From a virus, in the IMG/VR virus record IMGVR_UViG_3300028394_000044, positions 62,001-126,000 of that record: a stretch of DNA of 64,000 bases, one strand, 5' to 3'. Numbering within the stretch: position 1 is the stretch's first letter; every line of letters begins with the position of its first letter. The notes under the pieces were generated by a model, which saw only the letters and a program-made list of their open reading frames with translations, ran no database searches and had not been told where the DNA came from. Shown one piece after another: positions 48,831 to 56,265 of this stretch. A program made the position numbers and the translations under genes.

Positions 48831-48854
48831 AAACATTTTGGAGTTGAAGAATGA
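48831..48854 (+). pseudogene. Remnant of a MNERI-family gene
   Basis: AAACATTTTGGAGTTGAAG continues as the codons for K-H-F-G-V-E-E and a stop, the C-terminus of the MNERI paralogues, with no gene body. It looks like the scar of a deleted copy and now supplies the GGAG site for the next ATG. Confidence 0.55.
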
Positions 48855-49039
48855 TTGAATTAGATGATGAAATTGCTGATGGTATCACTAAGGCTTCCTT
48901 GAAGTGGCACCGAGACAATACAAAAGATATGGTGGAAAAACATCAAAGAGGTGAGTATGTCCATCCTGATGATGTTGTTTATAATATTGAGTTGCTAAGA
49001 GCATTGAATGTGGTTCTAGCGTATTTTGGAGAAAAATGA
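48851..49039 (+). CDS. Small hypothetical protein
   Basis: A 62-residue protein (ELDDEIADGITKASLKWHRD...), starting inside the remnant. Unknown function. It overlaps the ligase start by four bases. Confidence 0.58.
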   Translation: MIELDDEIADGITKASLKWHRDNTKDMVEKHQRGEYVHPDDVVYNIELLRALNVVLAYFGEK

Positions 49040-50046
49040 TGCGTAAAATGGCTACTCTACGGAAGATTGATGCATTGCTGCCTATTGAAGGAGCTGATGC
49101 TATTGAGGCTGCTGTTGTTGGTGGCTGGAAAGTTGTAGTTAAAAAAGGTGAGTTTACAGTCGGTGATTTGGCTGTGTACTGTGAAATCGATTCTTGGATT
49201 CCTACTGAATTGGCTCCATTCCTCTCTAAAGGTAAAGAACCGCGAGAGTATGAGGGTATTAAAGGCGAAAGGCTCAAAACGGTTAAACTCCGTGGTCAAT
49301 TGTCACAAGGTCTATTGCTGAATCTTGATAATGTTTTACAGGATACTAATTCGTTCCAAGAAGGTGATGATGTTTCCGAAGTATTGAATATTGTGAAGTG
49401 GGACCGCCCTATGCCAGCACAATTAGCTGGCATGGCTAAAGGTAACTTTCCATCATTGATTCCTAAGACGGATCAGGAACGTGTTCAAAACTTGACTAAG
49501 GAAATTGAAGCGGCTAAATCATTGCGGTTCGAGGTGACTGAAAAGCTGGAAGGCTCTTCTATGACCGTATACATGATTGATGGCGAATTCGGTGTTTGCT
49601 CACGTAATATGGACTTGAAGCGGGATGAAAATAACTCATTCTGGAAAGTTGCTATTCGTGATAACATTGAATTGAAGATTCGTTCTATGGACATGGACAA
49701 TGTTGCTATTCAAGGTGAATTGATTGGTCCTGGTATTCAAGGCAATATCTATAAACTAGACTCACTGGAATTCTATGTTTTTGATATGTACAGCATTAAA
49801 GCTGGTCAGTACATTTCTCCAAAGATGCGGGAATATTATGCGAATCAACTTAGGATGAAACATGTTCCAGTGTTGATGGTGAACGAAGACCTTGGTACTG
49901 GTTCTATTGATGAACTTCTACAGTGGGCGGAAGGTAAATCTAAGTTGAACCCTAAACAGGAACGTGAAGGTATCGTTTTTAAACAGGTTGATGGTGGAAT
50001 GACTTTTAAAGCTATTTCAAACAAGTACCTTCTTGGAGAAAAGTGA
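49036..50046 (+). CDS. RNA ligase (Rnl5 / DRB0094-like)
   Basis: A 336-residue ATP-dependent RNA ligase of the DraRnl group. An N-terminal OB-like domain (about 1-120) precedes the catalytic domain with motif I KLEG (Lys170), IQGELIG (motif III/IIIa), EGIVFK (311-316, motif IV) and FKAISNKY (324-331, motif V). It could seal nicked RNA, such as tRNAs cut by anticodon nucleases. That would fit a phage carrying a full tRNA set; the link is inference. Confidence 0.82.
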   Translation: MMRKMATLRKIDALLPIEGADAIEAAVVGGWKVVVKKGEFTVGDLAVYCEIDSWIPTELAPFLSKGKEPREYEGIKGERLKTVKLRGQLSQGLLLNLDNVLQDTNSFQEGDDVSEVLNIVKWDRPMPAQLAGMAKGNFPSLIPKTDQERVQNLTKEIEAAKSLRFEVTEKLEGSSMTVYMIDGEFGVCSRNMDLKRDENNSFWKVAIRDNIELKIRSMDMDNVAIQGELIGPGIQGNIYKLDSLEFYVFDMYSIKAGQYISPKMREYYANQLRMKHVPVLMVNEDLGTGSIDELLQWAEGKSKLNPKQEREGIVFKQVDGGMTFKAISNKYLLGEK

Positions 50047-50084
50047 TAATACTTGACCGGAGAGTGTGAATACTTTTTACTGAC

Positions 50085-50112
50085 TTGACAACTGGCGTGG
50101 TTGTGTTAAACT
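50085..50112 (+). promoter_or_regulatory. Early promoter, leaderless
   Basis: TTGACA (50085-50090), 16 bases, TAAACT (50107-50112), then GTACCT and ATG. Confidence 0.65.
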
Positions 50113-50118
50113 GTACCT

Positions 50119-50340
50119 ATGTTGAAAGTTATTGAGTTTGTTGGTGTTTTTTGTGGTATTCTTGGGTCATTCTTGGTGGCTCGGGGAGTACTTTCCATTG
50201 GTTTCTGTCTTTTCTTGGTCTCTTCTGTAGCATTATGTTACTCAGCTATTAAGCAAAAGAATTGGAATTTAACATTGTTGCAAAGTGCATTCTTATTTTC
50301 GAATGTACTTGGTGTTTCTAATTATGTTTTTGGAATTTAA
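50119..50340 (+). CDS. Small membrane protein, leaderless
   Basis: A 73-residue hydrophobic protein with about three transmembrane segments (VIEFVGVFCGILGSFLVARG; then GFCLFLVSSVALCYSAI; then LLQSAFLFSNVLGV). Resembles short membrane proteins of phages whose role is unknown. It has no leader or ribosome binding site. Confidence 0.6.
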   Translation: MLKVIEFVGVFCGILGSFLVARGVLSIGFCLFLVSSVALCYSAIKQKNWNLTLLQSAFLFSNVLGVSNYVFGI

Positions 50341-50342
50341 TC

Positions 50343-50897
50343 ATGTTTAAAATTGAAACTCTGAAGGTAAAAGGTAGTGTTGCGGATTTTCTTACTGAAA
50401 TTCAAAATATTATGGGTATGAAATATCTTGGTTCTGGTATTAATGGTCGTGCATTTGCAGTTGATAATACAGAAATTATCAAAGTTTTTTATAAAGATGA
50501 TGCATATCGATATTTCATTAAGAAATTATCAAAATTAAAACAAGAAAATAGTTTTGCACCACGTATCAACTATGTCTTGAAATTAAAAGGTAATTTTGAA
50601 ACCTGCTACATGGTTTCTATGGAACGTTTATTAGGTGTTAATGAATTGAAGAAACCAGAACGTGAGAAATTTTATGAATTTCAGCGTTTTATTGAGAGAT
50701 ATATTAGTGATGATTTGCCTTTTCCTAAAAAAATTATTGATCCAATCTTTCCAAAAGAATTGATTGATATTCTTGAGATTATCGAGACTGGTACAAAAAA
50801 ACTTCGTTTTGCTTGTGATTTACATGCAGGTAATGTAATGGTCCGTGCAAATGGTGATTATGTTATTACCGATCCTATGGTTGGTGATTACGATTGA
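50343..50897 (+). CDS. Protein-kinase-like / aminoglycoside-phosphotransferase-fold protein
   Basis: A 184-residue small kinase fold: Gly-rich loop YLGSGINGRAFAV (about 28-40), Lys47 in TEIIKVF, catalytic loop CDLHAGNVMV (Asp159, Asn164) and metal-binding ITDP (Asp177). It lacks most of the C-lobe of full kinases. It could phosphorylate host proteins or small molecules early in infection; the target is unknown. Confidence 0.72.
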   Translation: MFKIETLKVKGSVADFLTEIQNIMGMKYLGSGINGRAFAVDNTEIIKVFYKDDAYRYFIKKLSKLKQENSFAPRINYVLKLKGNFETCYMVSMERLLGVNELKKPEREKFYEFQRFIERYISDDLPFPKKIIDPIFPKELIDILEIIETGTKKLRFACDLHAGNVMVRANGDYVITDPMVGDYD

Positions 50898-50929
50898 TGT
50901 TGTATTTGTGCAACAATGCAAAAAAGTTG

Positions 50930-50957
50930 TTGACATGTTGGCTGGAACGTGTATAAT
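50930..50957 (+). promoter_or_regulatory. Early promoter, CTGGAACGTG family
   Basis: TTGACA (50930-50935), 16 bases ending CTGGAACGTG, TATAATAGATTA. Confidence 0.83.
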
Positions 50958-50986
50958 AGATTATGTTGAGTTGAAAAGGAATTGAT

Positions 50987-51238
50987 ATGACTGTTTATTG
51001 CCTCTGGTCTTCTGGTTACAGCGTTTCCGCTTCTTTAGCGGTTTCTATTGTGAAGGAATCTGATAAAGCTATTCAGTTCCAGGTTCTGGACAATGAAAAA
51101 TGTCTCTTCTGGTTGCCTAAAAAAGCGGTGAAGTTTGATACGAAAACTGAAGGTGTCATAAATCTGGCTTCTTGGTTTGCAAAAGATTCGTTTTTAGCTT
51201 CTATGTTCAATCGGTACGGCAATCACTACAAAAGGTAA
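50987..51238 (+). CDS. Hypothetical protein
   Basis: An 83-residue protein (MTVYCLWSSGYSVSASLAVS..., LFWLPKKAVKF) behind an early promoter. Unknown function. Confidence 0.6.
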   Translation: MTVYCLWSSGYSVSASLAVSIVKESDKAIQFQVLDNEKCLFWLPKKAVKFDTKTEGVINLASWFAKDSFLASMFNRYGNHYKR

Positions 51239-51239
51239 T

Positions 51240-51458
51240 ATGATTCGCAAAAAAAACATTCATAGAGGTCCATTGATTATTGATTTGACTGGACCTGAAG
51301 GTAATGCATATTGTCTTATGGGTTATGCAACAAAATTTTCTAGGCAACTAGGGCTTGATTCTGAGTCTATCATTGATGAAATGAAGTCTGGCGACTATGA
51401 AAACTTAATTAAGGTTTTTGATAGTTATTTTGGTAATTATGTTATTTTGGAGAAGTGA
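51240..51458 (+). CDS. Conserved small phage protein
   Basis: A 72-residue protein with LIIDLTGPEGNAYCLMGYA, resembling a family widespread in large phages with unknown function. Confidence 0.65.
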   Translation: MIRKKNIHRGPLIIDLTGPEGNAYCLMGYATKFSRQLGLDSESIIDEMKSGDYENLIKVFDSYFGNYVILEK

Positions 51459-51460
51459 AA

Positions 51461-51838
51461 ATGGGTACTCGTTCTTTGACTTTTGTGTATGATGATTTGT
51501 CTCCTGTTATGTGTATGTACCGTCAATTTGATGGTTATCCTTCAGGTCATGGTCGTGAGCTTGCTACATTCTTGACTGGTTTTGATGCTATCGTAAATGG
51601 TATTCCTGTTGGTGATAAACGTAAAATCGCCAATGGTATGGGTTGCCTTGCTGCTCAATTGGTTGGTAATTTTAAAGTTGGAGTTGGTGGTTTTTATTTG
51701 TATCCTACCGATACCACTGATGTTGGTGAGGAATATGTGTATCACTTGTACTCCGATAAAATTGTCGTGAAAGATGGTGATGGTGCAAAACTGTTCACTG
51801 GTACTTGGTCCGAGTTTTCTAAATACTGCCAAGAATAA
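51461..51838 (+). CDS. Conserved hypothetical protein (MGTRSL family)
   Basis: A 125-residue protein beginning MGTRSLTFVYDD, with MYRQFDGYPSGHGRELATFL. The same start and block occur in small proteins of many phages and bacteria; function unknown. TTGGAG lies before the ATG at 51461. Confidence 0.7.
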   Translation: MGTRSLTFVYDDLSPVMCMYRQFDGYPSGHGRELATFLTGFDAIVNGIPVGDKRKIANGMGCLAAQLVGNFKVGVGGFYLYPTDTTDVGEEYVYHLYSDKIVVKDGDGAKLFTGTWSEFSKYCQE

Positions 51839-51841
51839 TAT

Positions 51842-51955
51842 ATGTGGCTAAAACTTAAAATTTTATGTTGGAAAATGTCAATACAATCCGTTCTCATAGA
51901 GTGGATTGTGCTTGTGGCATTAGGAATATTGTTGCTAACTGCAATTGCAATTTGA
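51842..51955 (+). CDS. Membrane micropeptide
   Basis: A 37-residue peptide with one C-terminal transmembrane segment (WIVLVALGILLLTAIAI). Unknown function. Confidence 0.45.
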   Translation: MWLKLKILCWKMSIQSVLIEWIVLVALGILLLTAIAI

Positions 51956-51968
51956 TTGGAAAAACTAA

Positions 51969-52169
51969 ATGGCATATATTGACGTTGATTTATCTGAATT
52001 CAGTGATGAAGAATTGATGGAAGAATTAGAAGACCGGGGTTTATATGAATCTAAAGGCATAAACGTGTCAGAATTGGTTGATAAAATTTATCAACTACGT
52101 AGATTAGGAAAAAACTTCGATAAAGAATTGGACCTATTGCTTTATGATATGACGGGTCACACTCTATAA
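51969..52169 (+). CDS. Small acidic protein
   Basis: A 66-residue acidic protein (AYIDVDLSEFSDEELMEELE) of unknown function. Confidence 0.58.
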   Translation: MAYIDVDLSEFSDEELMEELEDRGLYESKGINVSELVDKIYQLRRLGKNFDKELDLLLYDMTGHTL

Positions 52170-52178
52170 GGATTAAAA

Positions 52179-52316
52179 ATGTTTAAGCCGAGGAATTTCA
52201 TAGCAAAAGATTTACGCACACCAAAATATCGAATGCGGGTAATTCCTTTGGCAAAAATGTATGACAGAAAAAAAGAAGTTGCTAAATTCATTCGAGAATT
52301 AAAAGATGGAAACTAA
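52179..52316 (+). CDS. Small basic protein
   Basis: A 45-residue basic protein (MFKPRNFIAKDLRTPKYRMR...), AAGGA before the ATG. Unknown function. Confidence 0.52.
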   Translation: MFKPRNFIAKDLRTPKYRMRVIPLAKMYDRKKEVAKFIRELKDGN

Positions 52317-52317
52317 A

Positions 52318-52665
52318 ATGCAAGATTATGATGGCATGATGTTTCTGCCTATGGATACTGATAATGAAGATGAGGATGCGCTTGAGTTTAAGTTCATTAC
52401 ATTCAATGAAGATTTTGGTAAAAAGATAGAGGGTAATACTCTTGGTGAAAAATATCACGTGGCATTTTTTAAATGTGATGATGAAGGTGAATATACCTTC
52501 GATGAAACGTTTGAGGCTATCTTTATGGATCCTGTAGAGTATGCTAAAACATTTGTTGGTATGAATCTAGCCGGCACATTTATCAAAAAACGCGAAAAAA
52601 CAACGGAATGGTTTAAAAATTACTTGCAAGGTATCTTAGATACGTGTAAAATACAGAATGTTTAA
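52318..52665 (+). CDS. Hypothetical acidic protein
   Basis: A 115-residue acidic protein (MQDYDGMMFLPMDTDNEDED...). ATG 52318 is used; an in-frame ATG at 52306, overlapping the previous gene, is also possible. Unknown function. Confidence 0.55.
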   Translation: MQDYDGMMFLPMDTDNEDEDALEFKFITFNEDFGKKIEGNTLGEKYHVAFFKCDDEGEYTFDETFEAIFMDPVEYAKTFVGMNLAGTFIKKREKTTEWFKNYLQGILDTCKIQNV

Positions 52666-52678
52666 TGAAAGGATTATT

Positions 52679-52969
52679 ATGAATGTTTTTTCTGATGGTG
52701 TGAATGATGTTGCTGGTCGTGAATGGTTAATTGGTGCATTGACAAAAGGCACTTTGACTGTCAAGTTTGTAAAATTGGATGGTACAGTTCGGAGTATGAC
52801 TTGTACTTTGGATCCTGCTTTACTTCCGAAATCTGTGAACACAGAAAAACCTAAAGTTGAACGAAAGAAATCACCAGATGTTCTTGCTGTGTATGATACG
52901 ATTGAACAGGGTTGGCGATCATTTCGTTGGGATTCGGTTGAGTCTGTAATTTTTGATTCTAATAATTAA
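52679..52969 (+). CDS. DUF2693-like SH3-fold protein
   Basis: A 96-residue protein: WLIGALTKGTLTVKFVKLDG and YDTIEQGWRSFRWDSVESV, the two blocks of the WYL_2/Sm-like SH3 family found in T4-like phages. Function unknown. AAAGGA precedes the start. Confidence 0.72.
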   Translation: MNVFSDGVNDVAGREWLIGALTKGTLTVKFVKLDGTVRSMTCTLDPALLPKSVNTEKPKVERKKSPDVLAVYDTIEQGWRSFRWDSVESVIFDSNN

Positions 52970-52986
52970 ATTTTAAAAGGTAAAAA

Positions 52987-53274
52987 ATGAAATATATTGT
53001 GGAAACTTTGAGTTTGTTTAAGCTGTATCATGTAGTAGAAGCCGAAAATGAGGCTGATGCTATGTTGATTGCAGAAAATGCTGATGATAATTATCAAGAC
53101 TGGCTTGGTATTACTAAATGTGACATTGAAGAATGTACGGATATTAGACTTGAGAAATTAAAAGGTAAAGAATATTTTTTTGACGGTGTTTCCTTTATCA
53201 ATGATGAAGGTTTTATTGCATATAAACATGCTGACGGAAATACTCGTACCATCGATAGTGTTAAAGTAAAGTAA
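52987..53274 (+). CDS. Hypothetical protein
   Basis: A 95-residue acidic protein (VETLSLFKLYHVVEAENEAD...) of unknown function, following AAAAGG. Confidence 0.6.
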   Translation: MKYIVETLSLFKLYHVVEAENEADAMLIAENADDNYQDWLGITKCDIEECTDIRLEKLKGKEYFFDGVSFINDEGFIAYKHADGNTRTIDSVKVK

Positions 53275-53295
53275 AAAATATTTTCAAAAAGTCTA

Positions 53296-53323
53296 TTGCC
53301 AAAAGAAAAAAAGCATATATACT
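53296..53323 (+). promoter_or_regulatory. Early promoter, leaderless
   Basis: TTGCCA (53296-53301), 16 bases, TATACT (53318-53323), then AGTACT and ATGATG. Confidence 0.7.
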
Positions 53324-53329
53324 AGTACT

Positions 53330-53455
53330 ATGATGAATAAACATTCCTTTAAACAACCAACGCGAATTAATTCGTGGTTAGCCAACTATTGCCTTGAGGA
53401 TTCAAGAGTAATTGGTGAAAGTGGAAAAGGGGTTAGTGAAGGTCGAGACAACTAA
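53330..53455 (+). CDS. Small basic protein, leaderless
   Basis: A 41-residue protein (MMNKHSFKQPTRINSWLANY...) starting at about +1 of its promoter with a double ATG and no ribosome binding site. A strong terminator follows. Unknown function. Confidence 0.5.
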   Translation: MMNKHSFKQPTRINSWLANYCLEDSRVIGESGKGVSEGRDN

Positions 53456-53477
53456 AAGAAGTCTAAACTAATTTGCA

Positions 53478-53510
53478 AACCCCTAGAATCCAAAGTTCTA
53501 GGGGTTTTTT
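53478..53510 (+). terminator. Strong rho-independent terminator before the tRNA array
   Basis: AACCCCTAGAA and TTCTAGGGGTT form a perfect 11-bp stem with a 7-base loop and a T-run. It isolates the early-gene region from the tRNA operon. Confidence 0.92.
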
Positions 53511-53549
53511 CTTATGTGTTGTTTTTTTACAGCATATTAGAAAAAAGAG

Positions 53550-53606
53550 TTGACAGTTGCATCGCCATCTGTTACAATGAGGTAGTTCTTTAAAAATTTG
53601 TAGAGT
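53550..53606 (+). promoter_or_regulatory. tRNA operon promoter with boxA-like leader, first copy
   Basis: TTGACA (53550-53555), 17 bases, TACAAT (53573-53578). The leader has GTTCTTTAAAAATTTG then TAGAGT (53585-53606), close to the rrn boxA consensus (TGYTCTTTAA) used for NusB/NusE antitermination. Confidence 0.75.
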
Positions 53607-53613
53607 AATATTT

Positions 53614-53688
53614 ACCCGGTTAGCCAAGCGGAAAGGCAATGGACTTTGACTCCATGATGCGTAGGTTCGATCCCTCCACCGGGTGCCA
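53614..53688 (+). tRNA. tRNA-Gln(TTG)
   Basis: ACCCGGT/ACCGGGT acceptor stem, anticodon loop CTTTGAC, CCA encoded. First tRNA after the boxA-like leader. Confidence 0.93.
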
Positions 53689-53726
53689 TATTAAAATTCA
53701 TTTAATGAGTGAGTTTCAGTATGTCT

Positions 53727-53818
53727 GGAAAGTAATGCAGGTGGGTTGGTCCGCCGACCAGCCTTGAAAACTGGGTTCTCAGAAATGGGATGGGGTTCGA
53801 CTCCTCTGCTTTCCGCCA
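53727..53818 (+). tRNA. tRNA-Ser(TGA)
   Basis: GGAAAGT/GCTTTCC acceptor stem, anticodon loop CTTGAAA, long variable arm as in class II tRNAs, CCA encoded. One anticodon-stem pair is mismatched. Confidence 0.88.
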
Positions 53819-53838
53819 ATTTTTAAGGAGTGAATTAT

Positions 53839-54219
53839 ATGTTGTGTGTAAATTTTGAATCCCTATTAGGGAAAGTTTTAAAAGAAGTTGATGTTGATAA
53901 TGATAACATCAAATTTGTTACTGTTGATGGTGAAGTGTACAACATGTACCATGACCAAGATTGTTGCGAGTCTGTTTCAGTTGAGTCCGTTGTTGGTGAT
54001 GTTCAAGACCTGATCGGTGTTCCATTGCTTGTTGCTGAAGAGTCATCGAGCAATGAAAATCCAGAAGGTGCTGAAGTGCCAAATTACCAAGATTCGTTCA
54101 CATGGACATTCTACAAGCTAGCCACTATCAAAGGTTATGTTGACATTCGTTGGTATGGTGAGTCTAATGGCTACTATTCCGAAAGCGTTTCATTGCATAA
54201 AGTGGTAAAAGGAGTTTGA
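53839..54219 (+). CDS. DUF7448-like protein
   Basis: A 126-residue acidic protein: VNFESLLGKVLKEV, MYHDQDCCESVSVESVVGD and TFYKLATIKGYVDIRWYGES then NGYYSE. The pattern resembles a phage and bacterial family of unknown function. It lies between tRNA genes; AAGGAG supports ATG 53839. Confidence 0.72.
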   Translation: MLCVNFESLLGKVLKEVDVDNDNIKFVTVDGEVYNMYHDQDCCESVSVESVVGDVQDLIGVPLLVAEESSSNENPEGAEVPNYQDSFTWTFYKLATIKGYVDIRWYGESNGYYSESVSLHKVVKGV

Positions 54220-54220
54220 T

Positions 54221-54784
54221 ATGCCATCAGTATTTCTCGTAAGTGACACACACTTTGGTCATGCCGGTGTATGTCGTTTCACAGATTCTAAAACAAATGA
54301 AAAGATTAGACCATGGACGGATCCAAATGAAATGGATGAAGAAATGGTCAAACGTTGGAATGAAACCGTTGGTCCAAAAGATAAAGTGTATCATCTGGGT
54401 GACGTTGTTATTAACCGTAAATCACTTAGCATTATGCATAGGCTGAATGGTGACAAAGTTCTCATCCGAGGTAACCATGATATTTTTCGTGATGATGAAT
54501 ATCGAGTACACTTTCGGGAACTCCGTGCATATCACGTAATGAACGGAATGATTCTTTCTCATATTCCACTTCACCCTGAAAGTCTTGGTCGATTTGGAGT
54601 TAACATTCATGGACACCTTCATACAGGACGTGTTATGAAGGATGAAAAGATTGATACAAGGTACCATTGTGTATGTGTAGAACAAACTGATTTTACTCCT
54701 ATTCTTTTTGAAAATGTTATCAAACGAATCAAAGAAGAAGGTGGTGAAGTAGGATTTAGGAACGGTAACGGTCCTACAATGTAA
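54221..54784 (+). CDS. Metallophosphoesterase (YfcE/MJ0936-like)
   Basis: A 187-residue single-domain phosphoesterase: SDTHFGH (DxH), YHLGDVV (GD), LIRGNHD (GNHD), LSHIPLHP and HGHLHTG (GHLH). It resembles small phosphodiesterases acting on nucleotides or cyclic dinucleotides. It is a second member beside the protein at 2686 and stands between tRNA genes. Confidence 0.87.
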   Translation: MPSVFLVSDTHFGHAGVCRFTDSKTNEKIRPWTDPNEMDEEMVKRWNETVGPKDKVYHLGDVVINRKSLSIMHRLNGDKVLIRGNHDIFRDDEYRVHFRELRAYHVMNGMILSHIPLHPESLGRFGVNIHGHLHTGRVMKDEKIDTRYHCVCVEQTDFTPILFENVIKRIKEEGGEVGFRNGNGPTM

Positions 54785-54787
54785 TTT

Positions 54788-54877
54788 GGAGAGTGGGCAG
54801 GACGGTAATGCAGTAGATTGCTAATCTATAGACTATAGTAATATGGTCACAGGGTTCGACTCCCTGACTCTCCACCA
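54788..54877 (+). tRNA. tRNA-Ser(GCT)
   Basis: GGAGAGT/ACTCTCC acceptor stem, anticodon loop TTGCTAA, long variable arm, CCA encoded. Confidence 0.93.
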
Positions 54878-54883
54878 AAAAAT

Positions 54884-54959
54884 GTAGGTGTGACCCGAAA
54901 GGCTAGGGAACAGATTGCAAATCTGTTTTATGCAGGTTCGATTCCTGTCACCTACTCCA
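54884..54959 (+). tRNA. tRNA-Cys(GCA)
   Basis: GTAGGTG/CACCTAC acceptor stem, anticodon loop TTGCAAA, U73 as expected for Cys, CCA encoded. Confidence 0.93.
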
Positions 54960-54991
54960 GTTGTTAAAAAACAACAACATGCAAATAGATG

Positions 54992-55067
54992 TTGACAAAA
55001 CCTCTGGTTGTGTTATACTCTATTCATGAGTTGAGAAATCAACATGTTCTTTAAAAATTTGTAGAGT
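54992..55067 (+). promoter_or_regulatory. tRNA operon promoter with boxA-like leader, second copy
   Basis: TTGACA (54992-54997), 16 bases, TATACT (55014-55019). The leader contains GTTCTTTAAAAATTTG then TAGAGT (55046-55067), a 22-base exact copy of the first leader element. Confidence 0.8.
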
Positions 55068-55074
55068 TTAATTT

Positions 55075-55149
55075 ACTCCGTTCGTCTATCGGTTAGGACA
55101 CCGGGTTTTCAACCCGATAAGACCAGTTCGATTCTGGTACGGAGTACCA
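55075..55149 (+). tRNA. tRNA-Glu(TTC)
   Basis: ACTCCGT/ACGGAGT acceptor stem, anticodon loop TTTTCAA, CCA encoded; the 3' end is part of a long spacer stem. Confidence 0.92.
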
Positions 55150-55261
55150 TATTAAAACATATTACAGGTTGGGCAGTATTCGCGGTGCTGCTATTTGGGT
55201 ATTATGAACTAGATAATTACTAGCATCGATACTAAGATACGTAGTATGTTTTAATATGGTA
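55145..55261 (+). repeat. 21-bp stem-loop spacer between tRNA-Glu and tRNA-Met
   Basis: 17 bases at 55145-55161 (starting TACCATATTAAAACATA) are the perfect reverse complement of 55245-55261; four more pairs (one G-U) extend the stem. The loop of about 75 bases has smaller hairpins. The left arm begins inside the CCA end of tRNA-Glu. An RNase III-type processing stem is one reading. Confidence 0.75.
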
Positions 55262-55266
55262 GAAAT

Positions 55267-55341
55267 GCCTTGGTAGCTTAATGGTAAAGCAGGCGACTCA
55301 TAATCGCTTGAGTGGGAGTTCAATTCTCTCTCAAGGCACCA
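55267..55341 (+). tRNA. tRNA-Met(CAT) or tRNA-Ile2
   Basis: GCCTTGG/TCAAGGC acceptor stem (last pair G-U), anticodon loop CTCATAA, CCA encoded. A paired 1-72 argues against an initiator; lysidine modification to Ile cannot be excluded. Confidence 0.88.
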
Positions 55342-55347
55342 AGATTC

Positions 55348-55422
55348 GGGGGTATAACTTAACGGCTAAAGTATCTGGCTTTTAACCAGGTAATCCGAGT
55401 TCGATTCTCGGTACCCCTACCA
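55348..55422 (+). tRNA. tRNA-Lys(TTT)
   Basis: GGGGGTA/TACCCCT acceptor stem (first pair G-U), anticodon loop CTTTTAA, CCA encoded. Confidence 0.92.
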
Positions 55423-55433
55423 AAACAATTTTA

Positions 55434-55515
55434 GGAGATGATGCTCTAATGGTAGGGCAGCGGACTGTAACTCCGTGGCTTCGGCAAGTAGGTTCGATTC
55501 CTACCATCTCCACCA
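55434..55515 (+). tRNA. tRNA-Tyr(GTA)
   Basis: Perfect acceptor stem GGAGATG/CATCTCC, anticodon loop CTGTAAC, class II variable arm, CCA encoded. Confidence 0.93.
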
Positions 55516-55588
55516 AGCCGAACAGTGTAGCAATACACTCAATGTTTGTTAGTTTTAATGGGTACGTATAGAAACTATCACAAATTTA

Positions 55589-55663
55589 GGTGCGTTCATA
55601 TAATGGTCATTATCTCGGATTGTCTATCCGAAGACGGGGGTTCGATTCCCCCACGCATCGCCA
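55589..55663 (+). tRNA. tRNA-Asp(GTC)
   Basis: GGTGCGT/ACGCATC acceptor stem, anticodon loop TTGTCTA, G73, CCA encoded. Confidence 0.92.
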
Positions 55664-55754
55664 ATTTTGTGGCAAGGAAAGTAAAAGGAGAATGGGCAAC
55701 GAAAAGGATTTGAAGCCTTTAGTGGATACCTCACCTGCCATAAATTTTTATTAT

Positions 55755-55830
55755 TCCCCAATAGCTCAGTTGGTAGAGCGTTCCGCTGTTAACGGAAATG
55801 TCGGTGGGTCGGAGCCATCTTGGGGAGCCA
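55755..55830 (+). tRNA. tRNA-Asn(GTT)
   Basis: TCCCCAA/TTGGGGA acceptor stem, anticodon loop CTGTTAA, G73, CCA encoded. Confidence 0.93.
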
Positions 55831-55833
55831 AAT

Positions 55834-56044
55834 TTTGTAAGTGTCAGCAAGTGAAGTCACGCTATTCAGTATTCTTCAAAGGTACTGTATAGTAGAAGGT
55901 TTTGGGTTCAACTCCCACCCGCGGGGAACTGCGGAGGTCTGTAAAGGAGACAAACTGGATGAATCCCAAGTGACGTACCGAGTCCCGGCCGGCTTAATTA
56001 CACGGGTGAATGGTTGCTATAACGATGGGGCAACAACTTACAAA
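55834..56044 (+). ncRNA. Structured RNA candidate A in tRNA array
   Basis: A 211-base element closed by TTTGTAAGT (55834-55842) and ACTTACAAA (56036-56044). Internal stems: CTAT-CAGTA/TACTG-ATAG (55862-55892), a T-arm-like TGGGTTCAACTCCCA near 55908, CCGC/GCGG (55919-55934), GTCT/AGAC (55937-55951) and GTTGC/GCAAC (56013-56034). It is more G+C-rich than the genome. No ORF or known RNA family is recognised. Confidence 0.5.
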
Positions 56045-56053
56045 TTCAACATT

Positions 56054-56129
56054 GCCCCGGTGACGGAATGGTATACGTGTTGGTCTTAGAAACCAAATTT
56101 TAGGAGTTCGAGTCTCCTCTGGGGCACCA
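56054..56129 (+). tRNA. tRNA-Leu(TAG)
   Basis: GCCCCGG/CTGGGGC acceptor stem, anticodon loop CTTAGAA, CCA encoded. It begins ten bases after structured RNA A. Confidence 0.9.
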
Positions 56130-56184
56130 AATATCGCCGTGACTGGTGGCGTACAATGAGATAAGTAATCAGTTAACCAAATTT

Positions 56185-56259
56185 GGGCTGTTAGTGATAA
56201 TGGTAGCACAGTGGCTTTGCAAGCCTCGGGCAGGAGTTCGATTCTCCTACGGTCCACCA
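56185..56259 (+). tRNA. tRNA-Ala(TGC)
   Basis: GGGCTGT/ACGGTCC acceptor stem with two G-U pairs, anticodon loop TTTGCAA, CCA encoded; one anticodon-stem mismatch. Confidence 0.88.
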
Positions 56260-56265
56260 AATTTA

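Noticed and set aside
55664-55754. Possible extra tRNA between tRNA-Asp and tRNA-Asn
   Set aside because: GGCA...TGCC ends could pair and AAAGG/CCTTT forms a stem, but there is no T-arm (GTTCRA) and no CCA, so I could not support a tRNA.
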